From JAAFJM01 sp964529175 (lineage in GTDB: Bacteria > Bacteroidota > Bacteroidia > UKL13-3): a stretch of DNA of 64,000 nt. A model generated the notes under the pieces. That model did not search any database, was not told where the DNA came from, and saw only the letters and a program-made list of their open reading frames with translations. Shown one piece after another: positions 34,436-42,994 of the stretch. Each line of letters begins with the position of its first letter. Position 1 is the first letter of the stretch. The position numbers and the translations under genes are program-made. The DNA lies in the NCBI GenBank assembly GCA_964529175.1, contig CAZGVO010000002.1, positions 186,001-250,000 on the forward strand. The letters are read 5' to 3'.

Positions 34436-37075
34436 TTATTCTACAGTCTCTGCAACAAATCTAACATTGTGAAATTTTTTAACCGCTCTTGCTTTTTCAA
34501 GGTCGTTTGACAGGTCTAGAATGTTACCGCAAGTCTTACAAGTTAAAATATCCTTGTTGTGTCTTTTGAAGTCAATAGGTTCCGAAATCAACTGCAAGTC
34601 TTTGTCGTTTTCAAAGTCTGGAATTTGGAAGCCTAATTGATGATATTTGGTCAATTTCTTTCTGAACTCTTCCATTGAGTCATTGCCACGTCTTACTGTA
34701 AACCACCATTTATCTCTTTTATTTTCCCCGCTTTTATGAATACGGTCTGATTTGTCTTTGTTTTCTATAAACCAATTTAAGATTCTATTGTATTCTTCAA
34801 TGTTGGTTTCGTTTGATTCCATTGGGTCACCACATTTGTTACACGAAATTACACCTAAATTTCTGTGTCCTTCTAAATGGCATTTATATTCAGAGTGCAT
34901 TACATTGTCGTAAACCCATTTCCGCCTTTGAAGTTGTTCACTACTGCAACAAGAATGACAGTAATTACATACATACCAACCACAAGATTCTGCTTCAAGT
35001 CCATCAGGTTTGCATTTTACGCTGTCTCTACTGTCTATTTCCATTTCGCAATAACCATTTAAGCAATGTGACAAGTAAATTTCCTTCCCCTTTTCTGAAC
35101 AGTCATCTGTTTTACAAGCGAAATGACTAATACCATAAAACGCATATTGCGACTTACCTTTTGGGTAAAGAATATGATTGCATTCTCTGCAATTTAGATG
35201 CTTCAAAAACCGATTAGCTTTGTTAATTATGTTTAAGTAAATTTCTAAGTCAGTTTCCTTAAAATCTACTTTTAATATTGTTAGAAAGTCAAGAAGAGAA
35301 TATTTTTCCCAATCAGTTGAACTATGTAGCTGTCTGCTTGGTTTGAAACATTTTTGATTAGCACACCACCAAAATTCAACCTTTTCGTCAGAAAGTACAG
35401 ATTCTTTTGTTGTTTTATTTACAGCTTTTCTACCGTCACAAATTGGGTGGTTTTTAGCTTTATTGTGTTCGTTTCTATTATATGAAATAGTTCGGTTTAT
35501 TATTTCCCCTGCTTCGTTTTTTTCTTCGTTAACCGAAATACCACAACGCCCTTCACACTCGTCAAAGAATCCTGAAATCTGTAAAATATCTTTTGGTTGT
35601 TTAATTTGTCTTATGATAAGGTCATAAATTCTGTGTTGAGCCGAAGTAATGTCTTTTCGTGTTTCAAGGTTAGTTTGAGTTTTTAACTCTGAAATAACGT
35701 TTAAAATAATGCTTGTTGAGTAATCAAGCTTTGAATTGTCAATTTGTTCTGCAAGTTTACTTGTTTCAAAGTCCATTACATTTAACGAAGTTAAATCTTG
35801 AAGGGAAATATTTACCTTTTCTTCGTGAATGTATTTAAGCACCTTTTTGACAAACCTTTTTTGGTCTTTTGGTGAAAGTGTAACCGTGTAAAGTTTGTAT
35901 GTCTGAAAATCTAAAGTCTCGTGATAATCTTCAAGCCATAAACTTAGTTTAAAATAGTTGGGACAATTTTTAATCGTTTCTGTTAATACTTTTTCGTGTT
36001 GCTCAGATGCAAACGCTTTTGATAAACTTAAAACTTGTTTAACACTTTTAAGTTTGGCTTCTGTATCAATTTTATCAATGTTATAAAGAACTTTAAAAAA
36101 AATATTTATTTTATCATCCTCTGAACTCATAGTCAATATTTTCCGTTGGGTTTGTTCAGGTGCAGATAGAATTGTATTTGCAATGTAATCAATTTGACAA
36201 GTTTCTATGAAACCGTCTAACCAAAGTTTATGGGCTAATTGTACTGAAATATTATTTTCAACGATGTCTGTAATCTGGGCGTAATTAGTAGAAAAGAATT
36301 TTTTGCTAACCTTTAAAATATTTTCAAATTCGTTGTCCGTTATGTTTGAATGTATTTTTTCAATTATGTGCTTTTTAAAAGATTCAAAAAGTTGCTCAAA
36401 GTCACTTTCGGAACATCTGCTAAATATTTTTTGTTTTGTTGTTTCTGATTCGGAAAGAATAATACCTGCAACATAATTGATTTGGCAAGTTTCAATAAAA
36501 CTCTCTAGCCAAAATTTATGAGCTAATTCTATTGAAATATTTTTTTCAACAGTGTCTGCAATTTGGTTATAATTATTGGAAAAAAAACCTTTTGAAACTT
36601 TTAAAAGTCCTTTTAAGTATTCTTCGTCAGTGATTGATTTTGATTGTATTTGTTCTGTTACATAATTTTGAAAATGTTCAAAAAGTTGTTCAGTTATTTT
36701 TGTATCGGTTGATTTTTCAAGTAGTGAAGTAATTTTAGAGTGAACACCTTTCTGGATAGTGTTGTAATCGGAATATTTCCCTTTTTCTGTCAAAATTGAA
36801 AGAAAATGACTGAACAAAAAGTTCAAATCAGTTTCGTTTTCTAAATACTTTACACCAATAGCTTCAAGTTTTTCTTTATGTTTTTTTGATTCTTTTGCTA
36901 CAAATACAACAATGGCATTTTCACGAAATGATTTAATGTCTTGCCCTTGTTCAATACTACGTTCGTGAAAAAACAAGTCGCCCAATTTGGCGTGTTGGAT
37001 AAAGCCATAATTAGCGTCTCGGGTTTGGTCGTGAAACCATTTTACAAGTCCTATGTATTTTTCTTTGTCCGCCAT
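34436..37075 (-). CDS. Cold-shock-domain protein with helical repeats and Cys-rich zinc-ribbon-like tail
   Basis: An 879-residue cytoplasmic protein of unusual build. Residues 5-75 form a cold-shock/OB domain (GLVKWFHDQ, RNP1-like NYGFIQ, RNP2-like DLFFHE), which binds single-stranded RNA or DNA. Residues 80-500 are helical and include two adjacent copies of a unit of about 97 residues (starting near 148 and 245) with FIETCQINY and FIETCQIDY. From about 510 to 879 there are at least eight Cys pairs (CEGRC, CANQKC, CREC, CKTDDC, CNYCHSCC, CNKC, CKTC), consistent with several zinc sites. There is no helicase or nuclease motif. It lies between defence-type genes and has no close partner. Function unknown, nucleic-acid binding likely. 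Confidence 0.72.
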   Translation of the reverse strand: MADKEKYIGLVKWFHDQTRDANYGFIQHAKLGDLFFHERSIEQGQDIKSFRENAIVVFVAKESKKHKEKLEAIGVKYLENETDLNFLFSHFLSILTEKGKYSDYNTIQKGVHSKITSLLEKSTDTKITEQLFEHFQNYVTEQIQSKSITDEEYLKGLLKVSKGFFSNNYNQIADTVEKNISIELAHKFWLESFIETCQINYVAGIILSESETTKQKIFSRCSESDFEQLFESFKKHIIEKIHSNITDNEFENILKVSKKFFSTNYAQITDIVENNISVQLAHKLWLDGFIETCQIDYIANTILSAPEQTQRKILTMSSEDDKINIFFKVLYNIDKIDTEAKLKSVKQVLSLSKAFASEQHEKVLTETIKNCPNYFKLSLWLEDYHETLDFQTYKLYTVTLSPKDQKRFVKKVLKYIHEEKVNISLQDLTSLNVMDFETSKLAEQIDNSKLDYSTSIILNVISELKTQTNLETRKDITSAQHRIYDLIIRQIKQPKDILQISGFFDECEGRCGISVNEEKNEAGEIINRTISYNRNEHNKAKNHPICDGRKAVNKTTKESVLSDEKVEFWWCANQKCFKPSRQLHSSTDWEKYSLLDFLTILKVDFKETDLEIYLNIINKANRFLKHLNCRECNHILYPKGKSQYAFYGISHFACKTDDCSEKGKEIYLSHCLNGYCEMEIDSRDSVKCKPDGLEAESCGWYVCNYCHSCCSSEQLQRRKWVYDNVMHSEYKCHLEGHRNLGVISCNKCGDPMESNETNIEEYNRILNWFIENKDKSDRIHKSGENKRDKWWFTVRRGNDSMEEFRKKLTKYHQLGFQIPDFENDKDLQLISEPIDFKRHNKDILTCKTCGNILDLSNDLEKARAVKKFHNVRFVAETVE

Positions 37076-37135
37076 TTTTGATTGTCAGAAAATGTTATTG
37101 AGTGTTGTCTGTTAAGGTTGCCACTAACGTTTGGC

Positions 37136-37244
37136 GGCTTTGCGAAGGTGGGGTTTAGAAAGTACCATAGTTCAAATTTAGCACAAAAGTTCATAGAAAG
37201 AACAAATGTTTAATTTAGCACAATAGCCCCACTTTCGCAAAACC
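37136..37244. repeat. Imperfect inverted repeat between accessory genes
   Basis: GGCTTTGCGAAGGTGGGG (37136-37153) and CCCCACTTTCGCAAAACC (37227-37244) are inverted with 2 differences in 18 bp. Between them AATTTAGCACAA occurs twice. Elements of this look often separate accessory genes in Bacteroidota and may be small non-autonomous mobile sequences or structured RNA. Confidence 0.6.
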
Positions 37245-37264
37245 GTTGTTATCAGCAGTATTTA

Positions 37265-38722
37265 TTACATTGATAGGTGTTCTCTTAAACCTAAGTGAAT
37301 AACTATTTGTTTATCAAAATCAAATTCGGCTCTATTATCTCTATGATACCAAGTATAATAATCTCGTTTTTTAAAAGTGTTGTACCATCTATTACCAATT
37401 ACATTAAATTTAAAAAACTCAGTAAGAATTTTCTGCAAATCAATTTTGTCGTAGAAAGACTTATTTTTCTCGAAATAATCTTTTATGTCTGAATAATCAA
37501 AGAAATGCTTATTGAAATTTTTCAATAATTTTAAACCTTGATCAATTTCTTCTTGAGATATGTGTCCAATCATTTCATTACGTACTTCATCGAATAGATA
37601 TTCTGAATAACTATTTCTCTCTTCATATAAGCCTTTCCAACCAAAATAACCAGAATGAGGATATTTTTCGATTATAATGTTTAAAAATGTAATAATGTCT
37701 CTAGGTCTAAAGAAAGTCCTTTCTAAAATGAATCGTTCAGGAGAAACTCCTTTTACATCTTGAGGAAACAATTTTTTAAATACATAATAGTCAGATAATT
37801 TACTTAATTCCTCATTTGATTTTTTAGCTTTTTGAATTATTAAATTCATCAAAGGCGCATCAGAATTAATTCTATCTCCCCAATTTATATTTAATGTATT
37901 TATTATTTTTAATTTATTTAAATCAGTATCATTTAGAACTGAAAAAATGTCTGTTCTTATTAATAGTACAATTTTAAAATTAATTCTTTTATCTAAAAAT
38001 TGACAATTAAGTGAATCAATTGTTTTGATTAAACTTATTAATGAATTTCTATAAAAATCATCATTTTGAAATCTATCATCTAGTTCGTCATAAAACAAGG
38101 TATATTTACTTTTACTTGTTTTTAATAATTTAAAGATAACTTCTTCTAAATCTTCTAGATAGTTAAGGTAATTTCCATCTCCAAATTTTATTTCTTTTCC
38201 AATTTCTCCACCAATATTTAATATTTCTTTAAGAATGCTACCATTAATTTTATTGTTTTTATTTATTTCTATAACTTTTTTAGCATCTATATCAAGTGAA
38301 TAATAATTTTCTTTGAAAAAGGTTTTAAGTTTATTTATCGAAGAAGTATCATTAATACCATTACCTTCAAATAATAATTTTGCAATATCTATCAAAACAA
38401 TCCAACGCCATATGGCTGAATATTCATTTGGAGAAATATCGTTTGTTTTAAAATTTACTAATTCGTGAAATCTGAAATCTTTATATGATTTTATATCACA
38501 AAACCAATTAGAATCTAATTGAGATTGTTTTCTAACATATTCAGCTAGGATTGTTTTTCCTGAACCTTTTCGACCAATGATTAAGTACTTTTCAGGTTTA
38601 AGAATTTCCTTATAATTATTGTTGTATTCAATGAAATAATTTTCAAAATCATCTCTATAAAGAGCCTCTTTTTTCCCATCATTTACACCTAAATAGATAT
38701 CTGAAATTTTAAATTTATTCAT
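37265..38722 (-). CDS. P-loop ATPase of the Sll1717 type
   Basis: A 485-residue protein. Walker A is IGRKGSGKT at about residue 50, a Walker B-like stretch YTLFYDELDD is at about 206, and a sensor-like IVLLIRTDIFSVL follows. The word SAIWRWIVLIDIAKLLFE and the order of parts match the STAND-like 'P-loop ATPase, Sll1717 family'. I chose the ATG at 38722 because the N-terminus then reads MNKFKISDIYLG, typical for the family; an ATG 15 codons earlier is open but poor. Such ATPases often occur in defence islands, but no effector domain is visible after the ATPase here. It is monocistronic and flanked by inverted repeats. Confidence 0.8.
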   Translation of the reverse strand: MNKFKISDIYLGVNDGKKEALYRDDFENYFIEYNNNYKEILKPEKYLIIGRKGSGKTILAEYVRKQSQLDSNWFCDIKSYKDFRFHELVNFKTNDISPNEYSAIWRWIVLIDIAKLLFEGNGINDTSSINKLKTFFKENYYSLDIDAKKVIEINKNNKINGSILKEILNIGGEIGKEIKFGDGNYLNYLEDLEEVIFKLLKTSKSKYTLFYDELDDRFQNDDFYRNSLISLIKTIDSLNCQFLDKRINFKIVLLIRTDIFSVLNDTDLNKLKIINTLNINWGDRINSDAPLMNLIIQKAKKSNEELSKLSDYYVFKKLFPQDVKGVSPERFILERTFFRPRDIITFLNIIIEKYPHSGYFGWKGLYEERNSYSEYLFDEVRNEMIGHISQEEIDQGLKLLKNFNKHFFDYSDIKDYFEKNKSFYDKIDLQKILTEFFKFNVIGNRWYNTFKKRDYYTWYHRDNRAEFDFDKQIVIHLGLREHLSM

Positions 38723-38773
38723 AATTGTTTGTGTTAATATTGCTGATAACTTGCATATACGTCTCATTTTATC

Positions 38774-38806
38774 AGACCTATCTCCCTTATTTGGTCAGAT
38801 AGGTCT
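38774..38806. repeat. Hairpin upstream of the Sll1717-type ATPase gene
   Basis: AGACCTATCT (38774-38783) and AGATAGGTCT (38797-38806) form a perfect 10-bp stem with a 13-nt loop. TCTCAT follows or precedes the arms on both sides. It lies about 50 bp upstream of the minus-strand ATG. The surrounding stretch 38807-39168 carries no gene, only degenerate GGAATGCGG-type words and repeat fragments. Confidence 0.6.
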
Positions 38807-39034
38807 CATAAAAAGACTTTTTTCAAATACAAACATATTTATTACACGCATTAAAACAAGTTAATTTTAATTTTTATTTAAGCACACTTATTTGGTTTTA
38901 AATGGTGCTCGGTTTTTGTTTGGCTTACATGGTAATATGAGCATAACGGAATGCGAAGTTCGGAATGTGGAATGCGGAATAGAAATTCAGTTAAATGAAA
39001 GAAAGTTAAAATATCAAAGTGTTGCTGGCGCTTC

Positions 39035-39066
39035 GTCCGATAGCTATCGGACAAGCTCAGCGACCG
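39035..39066. repeat. Dispersed palindrome, copy 2, plus CAAGCTCAGCGACCG fragment
   Basis: GTCCGATAGCTATCGGAC (39035-39052) is identical to the palindrome at 25881-25898. It runs into GACAAGCTCAGCGACCG (39050-39066), whose complement matches 24801-24817 (CGGTCATTGAGCTTGTC) with two differences. The two fragments also occur close to each other near 24.8 kb, so they seem to belong to one element type. Confidence 0.75.
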
Positions 39067-39168
39067 TTAATCAACTCCATTCTCGTTATCTATCAACCAT
39101 CGTCTATGGTCCATGGTCCATCAAATATTATCTGCAAACAAACGCTTTTTTACTGACCCACATCATGC

Positions 39169-39196
39169 TTGTATTTCAAACTAAATTTTACATTTG
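39169..39196 (+). promoter_or_regulatory. Bacteroidota-type promoter directly before the ABC export operon
   Basis: TTG (39169-39171) and TACATTTG (39189-39196) are separated by 17 bp, a full match to the phylum's promoter pattern. The -7 element ends only 4 bp before the ATG at 39201, so transcription from here would start at or within a few bases of the start codon. Confidence 0.6.
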
Positions 39197-39200
39197 AACT

Positions 39201-40283
39201 ATGAAAAAATGGGTATTTGCAATAGTTATAGTTTCCGTTTTTACGGCTTGCAAAAAAAAGGTGGAAAAGATTAAACCAATTCAACAAGACATTACAGAAT
39301 CTGTATACGCATCGGGCACCATTAAGGCCGAAAATCAGTACCAAGTTTATGCTACCGTTAATGGCATTATCAGTCAAATAATGGTAACTGAAGGTAGTTT
39401 GGTAAAGCTCAACACACCTTTGGTTTCGGTTCAAAACGAAACATCAAAATTAAATTCAGAAAATGCCAAACTTGCCGCAGGCTTTAACGATTTTAGCGCT
39501 AACCAAAGCAAGCTAAACGATTTAAAAAACACCATAGATTTAACCAAGGCTAAGTTTTTAACCGATTCATCGTTATATGTGCGTCAGCAAAATTTATGGA
39601 AACAGCAAGTAGGCTCTCAAAACGATTTAGACCAACGCGAACTGGCATTTCAAAATTCAAAAACCACGTATTTATCGGCTTTAATTAAGTACCAAGATTT
39701 AAAACGACAATTACAGTTTACATCGCAACAAGCACAAAAAAACTTAAGCATTGCCCAAAAGCAATTGAACGATTTTGTGGTGAAAAGCGAAATAGAAGGC
39801 AAGGTGTATAGCATTTTAAAAGAAAAAGGTGAAATGGTAAATACCCAAACACCCATTGCCATTATTGGTTCGGCCAACGATTTTAAACTAGAACTACAAA
39901 TAGACGAATACGATATAGTAAAGGTGCAATTAGGTCAATTGGTTTTAATATCGTTAGATAGTTACAAAGGCCAAGTGTATGAGGCTACGGTTAGTAAAAT
40001 TAACCCCATTATGAACGAAAGAACCAAAACTTTTTTAGTAGAAGCTAAGTTTACCAAAAAGCCCCAAACTTTGTATCCTAACCTTACTGCGGAGGCCAAT
40101 ATTGTAATTCAAACTAAAAAAAATGTAATAACCCTGCCCCGCAATGTGGTAAGCGATGATGGTTTTGTAACCACTGCTAAAGGTGATAAAATTGCGGTAA
40201 AAACAGGTTTGAAAGATTACAAAAAGGTGGAAATAATAAGTGGTGTTTCAGTAGCTGACGAATTAATAGTACCTGCCAAATAA
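39201..40283 (+). CDS. Periplasmic adaptor (membrane fusion) lipoprotein of an ABC exporter
   Basis: A 360-residue protein of the HlyD/MacA-type adaptor family. The signal peptide ends in a lipobox (FTACKK), so it is lipid-anchored. Then come a first half of a lipoyl-like domain (GTIKAENQYQVYATVNGII), a long helical hairpin of about 100 residues (NSENAKLAAGF to SIAQKQLNDF), the second lipoyl half (SEIEGKVYSILKEKGEMV), and a beta-barrel and membrane-proximal part (LDSYKGQVYEATVSKINP). It links an inner-membrane ABC transporter to the outer membrane. Its stop overlaps the permease start (TAATG), confirming an operon. The substrate is unknown. Confidence 0.9.
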   Translation: MKKWVFAIVIVSVFTACKKKVEKIKPIQQDITESVYASGTIKAENQYQVYATVNGIISQIMVTEGSLVKLNTPLVSVQNETSKLNSENAKLAAGFNDFSANQSKLNDLKNTIDLTKAKFLTDSSLYVRQQNLWKQQVGSQNDLDQRELAFQNSKTTYLSALIKYQDLKRQLQFTSQQAQKNLSIAQKQLNDFVVKSEIEGKVYSILKEKGEMVNTQTPIAIIGSANDFKLELQIDEYDIVKVQLGQLVLISLDSYKGQVYEATVSKINPIMNERTKTFLVEAKFTKKPQTLYPNLTAEANIVIQTKKNVITLPRNVVSDDGFVTTAKGDKIAVKTGLKDYKKVEIISGVSVADELIVPAK

Positions 40284-41542
40284 TGAACATCAAATTACTT
40301 TTAACCATAGCCAAATCGCTTTTGTTAGCGCGTTGGCGACAAACATTGGTAGCAGCTGTTGGGGTTACTTTTAGTATTACCATGTTTATTACTTTGCTTA
40401 GTTTTATGAGTGGCCTTAACGATTTGTTGGATGGTTTGATAGTAAACCGAACTGCACATATAAAACTGTTTAACGAAATAAAAGCCACCAAAGACCAACC
40501 TATTGATTTATCGGATAGGTTTAAGGGCAGTTATCATTTTATACATTCTATAAAACCAAGTAGTGCCAGGCAAGAAATTTATAATAATGGTGCCATTTTA
40601 AAAGCATTGCATAGCGATACAAGGGTAAAAGGCATTGCACCCAAAATAGTGGCGCAGGTGTTTTACAATGTAGGTGCTATTGATATTACAGGCGTTATAA
40701 ATGGCATAGATGTGGAAGCTGAAAACAAATTGTTTTTCTTTAACGATTATGTAACTGCGGGCAATTATATTGATTTATTGAATGTGCCCAATAGTATTAT
40801 TTTAGGTAAAGGAGCTGCCGAAAAAATGTTGGCTAATATTGGCGATGTAATACAAATTACAACTCCTAAAGGCGATAGAATTCAGCTTAAAGTAGTTGGC
40901 TTTTTTCAATCGGGGTTGGTTGAGTTAGATAAAGTACAAAGTTATTGCTCGTTGGCTACCACTCAAAAACTTTTAGGTAAACCCAATAACTACATTACCG
41001 ATATTCAAATTAAATTGAACGATATTACCATTGCACCTGTGCTGGCTAAGGAATATGCTAAAACTTTTGGGGTAGATGCCGAAGATATTCAAACTGCTAA
41101 CTCACAATTTGAAACCGGAAGTTCTATTAGAACATTGATTTCGTATGCAGTAGGGGTAACGCTTTTAATAGTGGCAGGTTTTGGTATTTACAATATTTTA
41201 AACATGATGATTTACGAAAAAATGGATTCCATTGCCATTTTAAAAGCTACTGGTTTTTCGGGTAAAGATGTAAATACCATATTTGTGGTAATAGCTTTAA
41301 GCATTGGTTTTTTTGGTGGTTTGGTTGGGCTTTTGTTTGGTTTTGGCTTGTCGTCTATTATTGATCAAATTCCATTTAATACAGCTGCATTGCCTACCAT
41401 TAAAACCTATCCAATTAATTACAATCCTAAGTTTTATACCATAGGCATTACATTTTCGTTAATCACCACCTACTTTGCTGGTTTGTTTCCTGCGCGTAAA
41501 GCCAGTAAAATAGACCCTGTAGTAATAATAAGAGGAAAATAA
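40283..41542 (+). CDS. MacB/FtsX-type ABC transporter permease
   Basis: A 419-residue inner-membrane protein with the MacB/LolC topology: one N-terminal helix (LVAAVGVTFSITMFITLLSF), a large periplasmic domain of about 230 residues, and three C-terminal helices with the FtsX-core words IYNILNMMIYEKMDSIAILKATGFSGKDV and, at the end, ARKASKIDPVVIIRG. It lacks an ATPase domain, which is supplied by the next gene. Together with the adaptor it should act as a mechanotransmission exporter of a peptide, lipid or lipoprotein-type substrate. It overlaps the previous gene by 1 bp and is 1 bp from the next. Confidence 0.9.
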   Translation: MNIKLLLTIAKSLLLARWRQTLVAAVGVTFSITMFITLLSFMSGLNDLLDGLIVNRTAHIKLFNEIKATKDQPIDLSDRFKGSYHFIHSIKPSSARQEIYNNGAILKALHSDTRVKGIAPKIVAQVFYNVGAIDITGVINGIDVEAENKLFFFNDYVTAGNYIDLLNVPNSIILGKGAAEKMLANIGDVIQITTPKGDRIQLKVVGFFQSGLVELDKVQSYCSLATTQKLLGKPNNYITDIQIKLNDITIAPVLAKEYAKTFGVDAEDIQTANSQFETGSSIRTLISYAVGVTLLIVAGFGIYNILNMMIYEKMDSIAILKATGFSGKDVNTIFVVIALSIGFFGGLVGLLFGFGLSSIIDQIPFNTAALPTIKTYPINYNPKFYTIGITFSLITTYFAGLFPARKASKIDPVVIIRGK

Positions 41543-41543
41543 C

Positions 41544-42224
41544 ATGAGCCAAATAGTATTACAAGCAAAGGGAATTAACAAAAGTTTTCACGACCCTGTA
41601 ACCATTCAAATTTTAAAAGACATCAACTTTACTGTTAATAAAGGTGAGTTTGTGTCAGTAATAGGAAAATCAGGTTGTGGCAAGTCAACTTTGCTTTATA
41701 TTTTATCGACCATGGATACCGATTACCAAGGCGAATTATTAATAGATGGCGAAAGCACTAAGAACAAAAAAGAAGGTCAATTGGCTTTGGTACGTAACGA
41801 AAAAATAGGTTTTGTATTTCAGTTTCATTATTTGTTAAACGAGTTTAGTGTGCTGCGCAATGTAATGTTGCCAGGTTTAAAATTAGGCAAATACTCGGAA
41901 GAAGAAGTAGAACACAGAGCCATGGGAAAGCTAAAGATATTAGGCATTGAAAACGAAGCATTGAAAATGGCCAATCAACTTTCAGGCGGACAAAAACAAC
42001 GTGTAGCCATAGCCCGCGCCTTGATTAACGATCCATTGATAATTATGGGTGATGAACCAACAGGAAATTTGGACAAAAAAAACAGTAAAATTGTATTCGA
42101 TATTTTTCAAGAACTGGCACAAGAATTTAAGCAAACCTTGTTAATTGTAACCCACGATAACGAATTTGCAAACAGCACCGACCGCATTATTGAAATGGAA
42201 GATGGACGCATAATTAAATTATGA
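41544..42224 (+). CDS. ABC transporter ATP-binding protein (LolD/MacB type)
   Basis: A 226-residue ATPase. Walker A is GKSGCGKST (about residue 38), the Q-loop lies in FVFQFHYLL, the signature is LSGGQKQRVAIARAL, Walker B is LIIMGDEPTGNLD, and the H-loop is VTHDNEF. The length and the EPTGNLD word are typical of the LolD/MacB/FtsE subgroup, which works with FtsX-type permeases. It is the third gene of the operon, one base after the permease. It powers the exporter from the cytoplasmic side. Low-complexity DNA follows and I see no terminator. Confidence 0.94.
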   Translation: MSQIVLQAKGINKSFHDPVTIQILKDINFTVNKGEFVSVIGKSGCGKSTLLYILSTMDTDYQGELLIDGESTKNKKEGQLALVRNEKIGFVFQFHYLLNEFSVLRNVMLPGLKLGKYSEEEVEHRAMGKLKILGIENEALKMANQLSGGQKQRVAIARALINDPLIIMGDEPTGNLDKKNSKIVFDIFQELAQEFKQTLLIVTHDNEFANSTDRIIEMEDGRIIKL

Positions 42225-42264
42225 ATTTTGAATGTTGGATTTTGAATTTTGAATGCTGAATTTT

Positions 42265-42395
42265 GGATTATGAATGAATTGCCACATGTCTTTAGACTGT
42301 GGATGAAATGATGAATTTTGAATGTTGGATTTTGAATGATGAATGTTGGATTATGAATGAATTGCCACATGTCTTTAGACTGTGGATGAAATGAT
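42265..42395. repeat. 48-bp direct repeat with hairpin, two copies 83 bp apart
   Basis: 42265-42312 and 42348-42395 are identical over 48 bp. Each contains CCACATGTCTTTAGACTGTGG (CCACA/TGTGG and GTCT/AGAC arms with one bulged base). The DNA around and between is made of ATTTTGAATGTTGGA-type words. This sits between the export operon and the pentapeptide gene. Confidence 0.85.
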
Positions 42396-42429
42396 AAACT
42401 AAGTACTAAAAACTAGGAACTAAAAAAAC

Positions 42430-42981
42430 ATGGAAACAATACAAGGAAAAGATTTTTCAAATGGCAAATTATCAAACATGGAATACGATTCGGTAACGTT
42501 TGCTGATTGTAATTTCTCCAAAGCCGATTTATCGGGTGTAGCCTTTATTGATTGTACTTTTAAAACCTGCGATATGAGTTTGGTTAAGGTTAATAATACT
42601 GCATTTAACAATGCGCAGTTTATCAATTGTAAGCTATTAGGCATTGATTTTAGTAGGTGTAAAGACTTTTTGTTGTCGTTTACTTTCGATACTTGCACCC
42701 TCGACTTTGCTTCATTTTATAAAAAGAAAATAAAGAAAACCATTTTTAAAAATTGCAGTGTAAAAGAAGTTGATTTTAATGAAACCGATTTAACAGAATC
42801 TAGGTTTGTGGAATGCGATTTAACATTGGCAATATTCCAACAAAGCATTTTAGAAAAAGTAGATTTTAGAAAGGCCTATAATTATGGAATTGACTTAGAA
42901 GTAAACAAGGTGAAAAATGCCCGTTTTGCTTCCACAGGCTTATCTGGTTTATTGTTAAAATACCCCATTATTATTGATTAA
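42430..42981 (+). CDS. Pentapeptide-repeat protein
   Basis: A 183-residue protein built of A(D/N)LxF-like five-residue repeats: ADCNFSKADLSGVAFIDCTF, then FINCKLLGIDFSR, CTLDFASFYKKK, FKNCSVKEVDFNETDL and FVECDLTLAIF. These form a right-handed quadrilateral beta helix. It resembles the QnrB/McbG-like cytoplasmic group that can mimic DNA, but nothing here proves a gyrase-protection role. It precedes a Crp-type regulator by 13 bp and is likely cotranscribed with it. Confidence 0.9.
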   Translation: METIQGKDFSNGKLSNMEYDSVTFADCNFSKADLSGVAFIDCTFKTCDMSLVKVNNTAFNNAQFINCKLLGIDFSRCKDFLLSFTFDTCTLDFASFYKKKIKKTIFKNCSVKEVDFNETDLTESRFVECDLTLAIFQQSILEKVDFRKAYNYGIDLEVNKVKNARFASTGLSGLLLKYPIIID

Positions 42982-42994
42982 TATTTGAACCGTT

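Noticed and set aside
38892..39197. 101-codon plus-strand open frame before the export operon
   Set aside because: It runs across degenerate GGAATGCGG words, the dispersed palindrome and the promoter; its composition is not protein-like and no family is suggested.
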